Shown here: positions 1 to 6,399 of the stretch, in pieces
How the letters are laid out: every line of letters starts with the position of its first letter
Position numbering within the stretch: the first letter of the stretch is position 1
Assembly (NCBI GenBank): GCA_946480605.1
Contig: CAMLKW010000168.1
Coordinates: 1-10,038, forward strand
DNA: 10,038 nucleotides
Source: an uncultured Roseateles sp.
Lineage (GTDB): Bacteria > Pseudomonadota > Gammaproteobacteria > Burkholderiales > Burkholderiaceae
Reading direction: 5' to 3'
The notes under the pieces: model-generated
The model's database searches: none
What the model was told of the DNA's origin: nothing
Seen by the model: only the letters and a program-made list of their open reading frames with translations
Program-made: the position numbers and the translations under genes

Positions 1-2406
1 GGCCTGTGGCTGAAGGCGGACATGCTGGGCTGGATGATCGACGAGGTCGATTCGGTGTCGCTGGCCAACCAGCAGGACGTGGTGCGCAACGAGCGCCGCC
101 AGAGCGTGGAGAACCGGCCCTACGGCATCGTCGAGGAGGCGATGTACCAGGCGCTCTACCCCGCGGGCCACCCTTACCGTGCGGTGGTCATCGGCTCGCA
201 TGCCGACATCCAGTCCATCCAGCTCAAGGACGTGAAGGCCTTCGCCCGCACCTACTACCGGCCCAACAACGCGACGCTGGTGCTGGCCGGCGATTTCGAT
301 CCCGCCGAGGCCAAGGCCCTCGTGCAGAAGTACTTCGGCACGATGAAACCCGGCCCCAAGCCGCCCGAGGTCAAGGTGGCCACGCCGCAGATCACGAAGG
401 AGCGCCGGCTGGTGGTGAAGGACCGCATCGAGCTGTCGCGCCTCAACCTCGCCTGGCACACGCCGCCCATGTTCGCGGCCGGTGATGCCGAGCTGGACAT
501 CGCCGCCCACGTGCTGGGCGGCGGCAAGGCCAGCCGGCTGTACGGCCTGCTGGTGCGCGACAAGCAGCTGGCGCAGAGCGTGCAGGTCAGCCAGGGCTCG
601 CAGTCGCTGAGTTCGGTGTTCGACATCGAGATCGTGGCCCGCCCCGGCGCGTCGCTGGACGAGATCGAGGCGCTGGTGGACGCCGAGGTCGCCAGGCTGG
701 CCGCCACGCCGCCCACCGCCGCCGAGATCGCGCAGGCGCGCGCCGTCATCGAGACCGACCTGCTGCAACGCATGGAGAAGGTCGCGACGCTGGCCGACCT
801 GGTCAACCACTACAACCAGATGGCGGGCGACGCCGGCTTCTCGGCCAAGGACCTGGCGCGCTACGCGGCGCTGACGCCGGCCGGTGTCAGCGCGGCCGTC
901 GCGCAGTGGTTGAAGAAGGAGGCGCGGGTCGTCGTGCAGGCGCTGCCCGGCGAGCAGGTGCTGGCCGCCGAAGTGCCCACGCCGCCCATGCCGACGAAGG
1001 CGGCCAAGGGCGAACGCGAGTCGCTGAACGGCCACGAGCCCTGGCGCCTGAAAGCGCCCGCGGCTGCCAAGGCCAAGCCCCTGACGCTGCCCGCCGCGCA
1101 GAGCTTCCAGCTCGCCAACGGCCTGACCGTCATCCACTCGCCCAAGGCCGGGCTGCCGCTGGTCAGCGCCAGCCTGGTCGTGCGCGCCGGCCAGGGCGCC
1201 AATCCGGCGGACCGGCCCGGCCTGGCCAGCTTCGTCGCGGCCATGCTGCCGGAGGGCAGCACCACGCGCAGCGCGCAGCAGATTGCCGAGACCGCCGCGG
1301 CGCTGGGCGCCACGCTGACGGCCAGCCCTGGCGCCGAGGAAGCGCGCGTGCAGTTCTCGGGCCGCAAGGCCAGCGCCCGCGAAGGGCTGGCGCTGCTGGC
1401 CGATGTGGCGCTGAACCCGGCGTTTGCCGTGTCGGAGGTCGAGCGCGTGCGCGCGCAGATGCTGGCCGCGTTGGCGCAGGTGCGTGAGGAACCCGCCGCA
1501 CTGGCCCAGGCGGTGGGTGCTCGCGTGACCTATGGCGACGGCCATCCGCTGGCCGTGCATCCGCTGGGCACCGAGGCCAGCCTGAAGGCCGTGGACGCCG
1601 CCGCGCTGCGCGCCTTCTGGCAGGCCCACTACCGGCCCGAGAACGCCGCGCTCGTGGTGGCCGGTGACCTGACCGAGGCCGAACTGCGCGCGCTGGTGGA
1701 GCCGCTGTTCGGCGCCTGGCGGGGCCAGGGTGCCGCGCCCGCCCGGCAGCCGCTGCCGCCGGCCCGGCCCATCGCGGCGCGCACCGTGCTGGTCGACAAG
1801 CCCGGCACGCCGCAGACGGCGCTGGCCGTCGTCGCCCCGGGCCCGTTTGCGGGCGCGCCCGACGCGGCGCCGCTGAAGGTCATGAACGCCGCTTTGGGCG
1901 GCCTGTTCACGTCGCGCATCAACAACCAGCTGCGCGAGGTCAAGGGCTACACCTATGGCGTGTTCTCCGGCTTCCAGCTGGGCCGCGAGCGCGGCCTGTT
2001 CACCATCCAGGGCAGCGTGCGCACCGACGTGACCGGCGCCGCGCTGGCCGACATGTGGAAGGAGATCGCCGGCATGCGCGCCAGGCCCATGGGGGCGGCC
2101 GAGCTGAACCGCGTGCGCAACGCGCAGCTGCTGTCGCTGCCGGGCCTGTTCGACACCAATGGTGCCGTCGTGGCCGGCTATGCGGGCAACTGGTCGGCCG
2201 GCCAGCCGCTGGCCACCATCGCCGAGCTGCCGGGCAAGTACGCCGCCGTCACGTCCGCCGCGGCGCTGAAGGCCGCGCAGCAGCACCTGGACCCGAAACA
2301 GCTCATCGTCGTGGCCGTGGGCGACAAGGCCAAGGTGCAGCCGCAGCTGCAGAAGCTGGGCCGCAAGGTGGAGCTGCGCGACGCCGAGGGCGGGCCGCTG
2401 CGCTGA
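1..2406 (+). CDS. M16 family zinc metallopeptidase, two-domain, 5'-truncated
   Basis: The reading frame is open from base 1 and encodes 801 visible residues, so the true start and the HxxEH zinc/catalytic motif lie upstream. What remains of the active half includes VVRNERRQ (visible residues 27-34); its Glu31 fits the third zinc ligand that follows HxxEH by about 75 residues in this family. The stretch HVLGGGKASRLYGLLVRD near residues 170-187 is the usual end of that half. A second M16 half begins near residue 365 with FQLANGLTVIHS; where HxxEH would stand it reads GLASFVAAMLPEGS, so this half is catalytically dead. It keeps the Arg/Tyr element LREVKGYTYG that in family members binds substrate. 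Such proteins usually degrade peptides, often in the periplasm; a signal peptide cannot be judged here. It ends tail to tail with the ABM gene. Family assignment is secure, substrate unknown. Confidence 0.93.
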   Translation, partial: GLWLKADMLGWMIDEVDSVSLANQQDVVRNERRQSVENRPYGIVEEAMYQALYPAGHPYRAVVIGSHADIQSIQLKDVKAFARTYYRPNNATLVLAGDFDPAEAKALVQKYFGTMKPGPKPPEVKVATPQITKERRLVVKDRIELSRLNLAWHTPPMFAAGDAELDIAAHVLGGGKASRLYGLLVRDKQLAQSVQVSQGSQSLSSVFDIEIVARPGASLDEIEALVDAEVARLAATPPTAAEIAQARAVIETDLLQRMEKVATLADLVNHYNQMAGDAGFSAKDLARYAALTPAGVSAAVAQWLKKEARVVVQALPGEQVLAAEVPTPPMPTKAAKGERESLNGHEPWRLKAPAAAKAKPLTLPAAQSFQLANGLTVIHSPKAGLPLVSASLVVRAGQGANPADRPGLASFVAAMLPEGSTTRSAQQIAETAAALGATLTASPGAEEARVQFSGRKASAREGLALLADVALNPAFAVSEVERVRAQMLAALAQVREEPAALAQAVGARVTYGDGHPLAVHPLGTEASLKAVDAAALRAFWQAHYRPENAALVVAGDLTEAELRALVEPLFGAWRGQGAAPARQPLPPARPIAARTVLVDKPGTPQTALAVVAPGPFAGAPDAAPLKVMNAALGGLFTSRINNQLREVKGYTYGVFSGFQLGRERGLFTIQGSVRTDVTGAALADMWKEIAGMRARPMGAAELNRVRNAQLLSLPGLFDTNGAVVAGYAGNWSAGQPLATIAELPGKYAAVTSAAALKAAQQHLDPKQLIVVAVGDKAKVQPQLQKLGRKVELRDAEGGPLR

Positions 2407-2412
2407 TGCGGC

Positions 2413-2742
2413 TCAGCCCGCCTGCTGGCCGGCCAGCGGGTGGGCGATGCCGCCGTCGCCGTAGGTGTGCCGCACCTCGGCGATGACCACCTGGTAGCCC
2501 TTCAGCCAGCGCGCCTGGGCCTGCTTGGCCTCGCGGTGTGTGGGGTGCTGCATCAACTGCTGCAGCGCTTCCATCGATTCCCAGTAGTAGACGTTGGAGA
2601 CCAGGCCGGTGGCGGCGTTCTCCCACGCCTCCTCGCCGCGGTAGCCCGGGATGGCGCGAGCGATCTCCGCGATGCGTTGGTCCAGCGCGTGGAACTCGTC
2701 GTCGTAGGCGCCGGGTGCGAAGGTGAAGGTCGAGGTGAACAT
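2413..2742 (-). CDS. ABM-domain (antibiotic biosynthesis monooxygenase-like) protein
   Basis: A 109-residue protein with a ferredoxin-like alpha/beta layout typical of the ABM superfamily, which includes quinol monooxygenases and HmoA/IsdG-type heme-degrading enzymes. Visible hallmarks are an opening strand MFTSTFTFAPG, a helix (residues 17-31) running into IPGYRGEEAWEN, a strand VSNVYYWES (48-56), the HPTHREAKQ helix start (66-74) and a last strand YQVVIAEVRHTYG (83-95). The start codon overlaps the stop of the radical SAM gene as TGATG, so translation is probably coupled and the two proteins act in the same process. The family name does not predict the reaction: many members with this sequence style are uncharacterised, and some have no proven enzyme activity. 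No heme-ligand residue can be assigned with certainty. Confidence 0.85.
   Translation of the reverse strand: MFTSTFTFAPGAYDDEFHALDQRIAEIARAIPGYRGEEAWENAATGLVSNVYYWESMEALQQLMQHPTHREAKQAQARWLKGYQVVIAEVRHTYGDGGIAHPLAGQQAG
2416..2445. terminator. Loopless inverted repeat at convergent gene ends, possible bidirectional terminator
   Basis: Arms GCCCGCCTGCTGGCC and GGCCAGCGGGTGGGC are immediately adjacent and pair over all 15 positions, 13 as Watson-Crick pairs and two as G-T/G-U wobbles, around a GGCC-GGCC centre. The repeat starts 10 bases after the protease stop and lies inside the last codons of the opposing ABM gene. The position suits a shared transcription stop, but neither strand shows a T-tract after the stem, so it is not a classical intrinsic terminator. 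Confidence 0.4.
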
Positions 2743-4655
2743 CAGCGGGGCGTCATCAGCGCGCGCTCGACGAAGCGGCGCGGCACGGTGGTCTTGGGCA
2801 CGCGCACCGGGAACCAGCTGCGGATGTCGCTGTCCACGCCGATGCCGTGCATGAAGTTGTAGAGGCCCTTCTTCAGCCCCTGGCCCAGGCCGTCGTGGTC
2901 GGTGGGCGTGGGGTCGATGAAGGCGATGTCGTTCTTCGCGAAGCGGCCGTCCGCCGGCAGCGGCTGCAGCGTGACGCCGTACTCCGCCGGGTTCATGCCC
3001 ACCGGCGAATGCACCGTGCAGGCGAAACGGTGGAAGAAGCCGCTGTGGATGCAGCCGTGCTCGAACAGCTGGCGCACGTACTCCAGCGCGTCCACGGTGT
3101 CCTGCGTCGTCTGCGTCGGGAAGCCGTACATCAGGTAGGCGTGCACCAGCACGCCGGCGTCCGCGAAGGCCTTGGTCACGCGCGCCACCTGCTCGACGCT
3201 GACCCCCTTCTTCATCAGCTTCAGCAGCCGGTCGCTCGCCACCTCCAGCCCGCCCGAGATCGCGATGCAGCCGCTGTCGGCCAGCAACTGGCACAGCTCG
3301 GGCGTGAAGGTCTTCTCGAAGCGGATGTTGCCCCACCAGCTGATGGCGACGTTACGGCGCAGCAGCTCCTCCGCCAGCGCCTTGAGCGCCTTGGGCGGCG
3401 CGGCCTCGTCGACGAAATGGAAGCCCGTCTGCCCCGTCTCCTTGACGATGGCCTCGATGCGGTCCACCAGCGTGGTGGCCGACGCGGCTTCGTAGCGCGA
3501 GATGTAGTCCAGGCTCACGTCGCAGAAGCTGCATTTCTTCCAGTAGCAGCCGTGCGCGACGGTCAGCTTGTTCCAGCGCCCGTCGCTCCACAGCCGGTTC
3601 ATGGGGTTGAGCATGTCCAGCAGCGACAGGTAGCGGTCCAGCGGCAGGCCGTCCCAGGTGGGCGTGCCGACCTCGTCGAACGGGATGTCGGGCTCGACGA
3701 AGTTGGTGTACTTGACCTGGCCTTCGCCGTCGCGCCAGAACGTGCGCACCAGGCGCGTCTTCGAGCGCTTGTCCGCCATGTGCTCCAGCAGCGCCAGCAG
3801 CGGACGCTCGCCGGCATCCAGCGTCACGTAGTCGACAAAGTCGAACAGCCGCGGCTCGGCCAGCTCGCGCAGCTCGGTGTTGACGTAGCCGCCGCCCAGC
3901 ACGGTGACGACCTCGGGCCGCGCCGCCTTGATCGCCTGCGCGATGCGCAGCGCCGCGTAGACCGAGCCCGGGAAGGGCACGGACAGCAGCACGACATCGG
4001 GCTGGTGCTGTTCCAGCGCTTGCAGCGTCAGTCGCTGCAGAGTGCGGTCGATGAGGTGGGGCGGCTGGTCCAGCGCGTCGGCGAGCGGGTCGAAATGCGG
4101 CTGCGCGGCGGCCAGCTTCTCGGCATAGCGCACGAACTCGAAGCGCGGGTCCACCGCGTCGCGCAGCACGTCGGCCAGGTCGTTCAGGAACAGCGTGGCG
4201 AGGTGACGGGCGCGATCCTGCAGGCCCAGCGCGCCGAAGGCCCAGGCCAGCGGGTCCTCGCCTTCTTCGCCGAGGTAATGGTCCAGCGACGCGAAACGCG
4301 CGCCCTCGGGCAGGAAGGCGCGCGTGTTGATGCGATGGGCCAGCGTCGGATCGCCGCCTTGCAGGAAGCGCAGCACGCGCGGCGTGGCGGCGGTGATGGC
4401 CGGAAATTCGCCGTCGAACCAGGCTGTCTGCTCGGTCTGCTGGTCAACCGGCAGCGCCCGCACGACCTCGCGGATCTGCACGAGGCCGGCAGGCGAGAAC
4501 AGCTCCAGCACCAGCATCAGCGCCAGGTCCACCTGCTGCGCGTCGATCTGCCGCGAGCGCAGGAAACCGGTCAGGTAGGCGGTGGACGGGTAGGGCGTGT
4601 TCAGCTGCGTCATCGGCGGGATGACGGCGAGCACGCGGGGGGACGGGGAGGACAT
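2742..4655 (-). CDS. B12-binding domain radical SAM protein
   Basis: A 637-residue cytosolic enzyme. The N-terminal half looks like a cobalamin-binding Rossmann domain: a start VLAVIPPMTQLNTPYPS (residues 8-24), then PDVVLLSVPFPG and VTVLGGGYVN near 225-260. The classical DxHxxG motif is not seen, as is common in this class. The radical SAM core carries the cluster motif GCYWKKCSFC with Cys370, Cys375 and Cys378, a CX4CX2C spacing one residue longer than the textbook CX3CX2C. It is followed by an ISGGLEVASDRLL segment near 467 and LMYGFPTQTTQDTVDAL. The chosen ATG gives a full B12-domain N-terminus; the frame stays open upstream, but that part mirrors the neighbouring gene. No good ribosome site is visible. 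Family members methylate or rearrange unactivated carbons; the substrate here is unknown. Confidence 0.9.
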   Translation of the reverse strand: MSSPSPRVLAVIPPMTQLNTPYPSTAYLTGFLRSRQIDAQQVDLALMLVLELFSPAGLVQIREVVRALPVDQQTEQTAWFDGEFPAITAATPRVLRFLQGGDPTLAHRINTRAFLPEGARFASLDHYLGEEGEDPLAWAFGALGLQDRARHLATLFLNDLADVLRDAVDPRFEFVRYAEKLAAAQPHFDPLADALDQPPHLIDRTLQRLTLQALEQHQPDVVLLSVPFPGSVYAALRIAQAIKAARPEVVTVLGGGYVNTELRELAEPRLFDFVDYVTLDAGERPLLALLEHMADKRSKTRLVRTFWRDGEGQVKYTNFVEPDIPFDEVGTPTWDGLPLDRYLSLLDMLNPMNRLWSDGRWNKLTVAHGCYWKKCSFCDVSLDYISRYEAASATTLVDRIEAIVKETGQTGFHFVDEAAPPKALKALAEELLRRNVAISWWGNIRFEKTFTPELCQLLADSGCIAISGGLEVASDRLLKLMKKGVSVEQVARVTKAFADAGVLVHAYLMYGFPTQTTQDTVDALEYVRQLFEHGCIHSGFFHRFACTVHSPVGMNPAEYGVTLQPLPADGRFAKNDIAFIDPTPTDHDGLGQGLKKGLYNFMHGIGVDSDIRSWFPVRVPKTTVPRRFVERALMTPR

Positions 4656-4671
4656 GCCGGTGATTGTCCGT

Positions 4672-4701
4672 CGCGGCCATCGGGCCACGCCCGCTGCCGC
4701 G
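4672..4701 (-). terminator. Hairpin between substrate-binding and radical SAM genes
   Basis: An outer 6-bp stem (CGCGGC at 4672-4677 with GCCGCG at 4696-4701) and an inner 5-bp stem (CGGGC at 4681-4685 with GCCCG at 4689-4693) are separated by a small 3/2 internal loop and closed by a CAC triloop. It begins five bases after the stop of the substrate-binding gene and ends 16 bases before the radical SAM start. There is no T-tract, so it could weaken read-through, protect RNA ends, or mean nothing in such GC-rich DNA. Confidence 0.3.
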
Positions 4702-4705
4702 CAGG

Positions 4706-5671
4706 CTAGCGGTGGGCGGCCCTGGCGGAGGCCGAAGCGGCTTCGGCCGGATCCCATGATTTCTGAGGCGCCAGCTCCTTGGGCACGAAGGGATTTTCCA
4801 GCACGAAGTGCCGGGCCGAGCCCTCGCGCAGCAGCTGGAACTCGCGGGCGAAGGAGCCCTTGAACAGCCGGTCCAGGGAGCCGTCGTGCCGTGCGAGCTG
4901 CAAGCCCGCCTCCAGCCGCTGCGCCAGCCGCGGCGCCTGCGGGCTGACGTAGAAGATGACGGGCAGCGGGAAGAAGAGGGTGATGTCGGGCAGCACCATC
5001 AGCCGGCCGGCCACCTCGGGCCGCGTGGCCAGCACGGTGTCCACGTCCATCAGGCTGATGGGGATGTGGTCGAAGCGCTTGTTGGCCAGCATGTCGAACA
5101 GCGTGGCCGGGTTGGGCGTGTCGTTGACCGGGTAGCCGTTGTGCCGGTAGATGTCCACGTCCACCCAGCCGTTGGCCTGGCCGATCACCAGCTTCTTCAG
5201 GTCCTGCGCGTTGCGGACGTGGCGGAACCTGTCCACATCCTCGCGGCGTATCAGCAGCCGACGGTAGCCCAGCAGGTCCTGCAGGATGGACACGTTGACC
5301 CGCAGGCTGCGCTCGGCGAGCTTGTCTTGGCGGGTCTCCAGCGGCCGCCATGGCCCGGCATGCACGTTCACCACCTTGCCGGTGTGGATCTCGCGCCGCA
5401 ACCGTGGCGTGGAGTAGCTGCGCACCACGCGCTTCAGCGCGTAGGGCCCGAATTCCTTGGCGGTCTTGTCCAGCGCCAGCCTCAGCAGCGCGACCTGGTA
5501 GTCGTCGCGCTTGGGCGTGGCGCCCCAATCCCAGTAGCGCACCTCCAGCGTATCGTGGGCCGGTGCCGAGGCGGGTTCCGCGCGGGCCGCCTGCCAGCGC
5601 CACAGGGCCGACGCGCAGCACATTGCCAAGGCGGAGCGCCTTCCCACGCCGGTTCGCGGGGTGTCAAACAT
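4706..5671 (-). CDS. Periplasmic substrate-binding protein (type 2 fold)
   Basis: A 321-residue exported protein. Residues 1-31 form a signal peptide: basic start with RTGVGRRSA, hydrophobic LAMCCASALW, and a likely cut after ARA at 31. The mature part starts with a strand, TLEVRYWDWG, and continues as a bilobal type 2 periplasmic-binding fold resembling the solute-binding family 3 / 'transporter substrate-binding domain' proteins common in Burkholderiales. Recognisable parts are DYQVALLRLALDK, LGYRRLLIRRED, QANGWVDVDIYRHNGYPV, the segment FDHIPISLMDVDTVL, and a C-terminal RLEAGLQLARHDGSLDRLF helix pair. No permease or ATPase gene is nearby, so it may serve sensing or a transporter encoded elsewhere; the ligand is unknown. 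The ATG at 5671 is preferred because it places the signal peptide at the N-terminus; an upstream GTG at 5728 would add 19 residues. No Shine-Dalgarno sequence is seen. Confidence 0.82.
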   Translation of the reverse strand: MFDTPRTGVGRRSALAMCCASALWRWQAARAEPASAPAHDTLEVRYWDWGATPKRDDYQVALLRLALDKTAKEFGPYALKRVVRSYSTPRLRREIHTGKVVNVHAGPWRPLETRQDKLAERSLRVNVSILQDLLGYRRLLIRREDVDRFRHVRNAQDLKKLVIGQANGWVDVDIYRHNGYPVNDTPNPATLFDMLANKRFDHIPISLMDVDTVLATRPEVAGRLMVLPDITLFFPLPVIFYVSPQAPRLAQRLEAGLQLARHDGSLDRLFKGSFAREFQLLREGSARHFVLENPFVPKELAPQKSWDPAEAASASARAAHR

Positions 5672-5734
5672 CGCTGGAGGTGGAGCCTGGCTGCAGAGGG
5701 TTGGGGACGTTGTCGGGCCGAGTATCACCGGCCG

Positions 5735-5752
5735 GCTGGCGATCCCGCCAGC
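5735..5752 (-). terminator. Hairpin after the Tdi1-like gene
   Basis: A perfect 7-bp stem, GCTGGCG (5735-5741) with CGCCAGC (5746-5752), closed by a four-base loop. On the minus strand it starts two bases after the stop codon of the GAD-like/DUF1851 gene and precedes the substrate-binding gene. No T-tract follows. It may mark the end of the creC-creD-oxidoreductase-Tdi1-like transcript, but the evidence is position and pairing only. Confidence 0.35.
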
Positions 5753-5754
5753 GC

Positions 5755-6399
5755 TCAGTCCCGCACCAGCCTAAGCAGCAAGTCGAGGTGCACCGGCGCG
5801 CTACCGCGTGCCACCTGCGCCACGTTGCCGGCGCCCCCCAGCCGCAGCGCCGGCTCGTGGAAGTACATCTCGTCGCGCTGCAGCGCGCCGGCCCGTGCCG
5901 CCAGCGCGTCGAGCTGCCCGACGTGCAGCTGATCCTTCAGGTTGTCGTCCTCGCCCAACCATTCGTTGAAGAACTGCTCCAGCGACCAGACCGTGCAGCC
6001 GCTCTCCGACGTGTGCGGATTCAGGAAGGACACGTCCTCGTCGCCGTCCTCGCCGAGCCTGCGGTAGTAGAAGATCGTGCCCATCGCACTGAGCGCGATG
6101 GGAAGCCGGTCCATGTCGGGCTCGTCCCGCATCAGCCATCCCCACAGGTTGTCGCGGTAGACGTCGGGGTCGATCAGCTGCACCAGGCCTTGGCCGTAGA
6201 AGCCGAAGCCGTGTTGCCGCCACAGCGCCAGCAGCGGCTCGGGCAGGTGGCCGGCGTAGCGGGCCAACTGGTTGGTCGTCGCAGGCGTCAGGCCTGCCGA
6301 TGGCGGGTGGCGCTGCAGGAAGGGCTGCAGGCGGGCCGCCTCGGTTGCCGGTTCCGGGGGCTTGGCGAATGTCTCGTAGAGCCGTTGGAAGATCCCCAT
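5755..6399 (-). CDS. GAD-like / DUF1851 (T6SS immunity Tdi1-like) protein
   Basis: A 214-residue cytosolic protein with no signal peptide or membrane segment. Residues about 30-90 match the GAD-like domain: RYAGHLPEPLLALWRQHGFG (47-66), then YGQGLVQLIDPDVYRDNLWG. Residues about 125-210 match the DUF1851 / T6SS_Tdi1_C domain, ending in the typical LQRDEMYFHEPALRLGG (173-189) and VHLDLLLRLV. This architecture is known from Tdi1, the Agrobacterium protein that neutralises the type VI DNase effector Tde1, and from many uncharacterised relatives. Here no toxin, VgrG, PAAR or other T6SS gene is visible, so an orphan immunity role or a housekeeping role are both possible. Its ATG overlaps the oxidoreductase stop (TGATG), implying coupled translation. 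A TTG one codon earlier is a less likely start. Confidence 0.85.
   Translation of the reverse strand: MGIFQRLYETFAKPPEPATEAARLQPFLQRHPPSAGLTPATTNQLARYAGHLPEPLLALWRQHGFGFYGQGLVQLIDPDVYRDNLWGWLMRDEPDMDRLPIALSAMGTIFYYRRLGEDGDEDVSFLNPHTSESGCTVWSLEQFFNEWLGEDDNLKDQLHVGQLDALAARAGALQRDEMYFHEPALRLGGAGNVAQVARGSAPVHLDLLLRLVRD

Noticed and set aside
2723..2739. GTGAA-N7-GTGAA, resembling a second cre tag
   Set aside because: The spacer is seven, not six, bases, and it lies within the first codons of the ABM gene, where it simply encodes the repeated Thr-Phe of the opening strand.
4656..5621. Upstream extension of the radical SAM frame to 5621
   Set aside because: That part overlaps the whole substrate-binding gene in another frame and has a shadow-like Arg/Gly/Ala composition; the B12 domain begins properly at the ATG at 4655.
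5618..5629. Lipobox-like Leu-Ala-Met-Cys in the substrate-binding protein signal peptide
   Set aside because: Met just before Cys does not fit the usual Gly/Ala/Ser, and a normal signal peptidase I site (ARA) follows.
5672..5728. GTG start at 5728 for the substrate-binding protein
   Set aside because: It would place 19 unrelated residues before a normal signal peptide; the ATG at 5671 gives a standard export signal.
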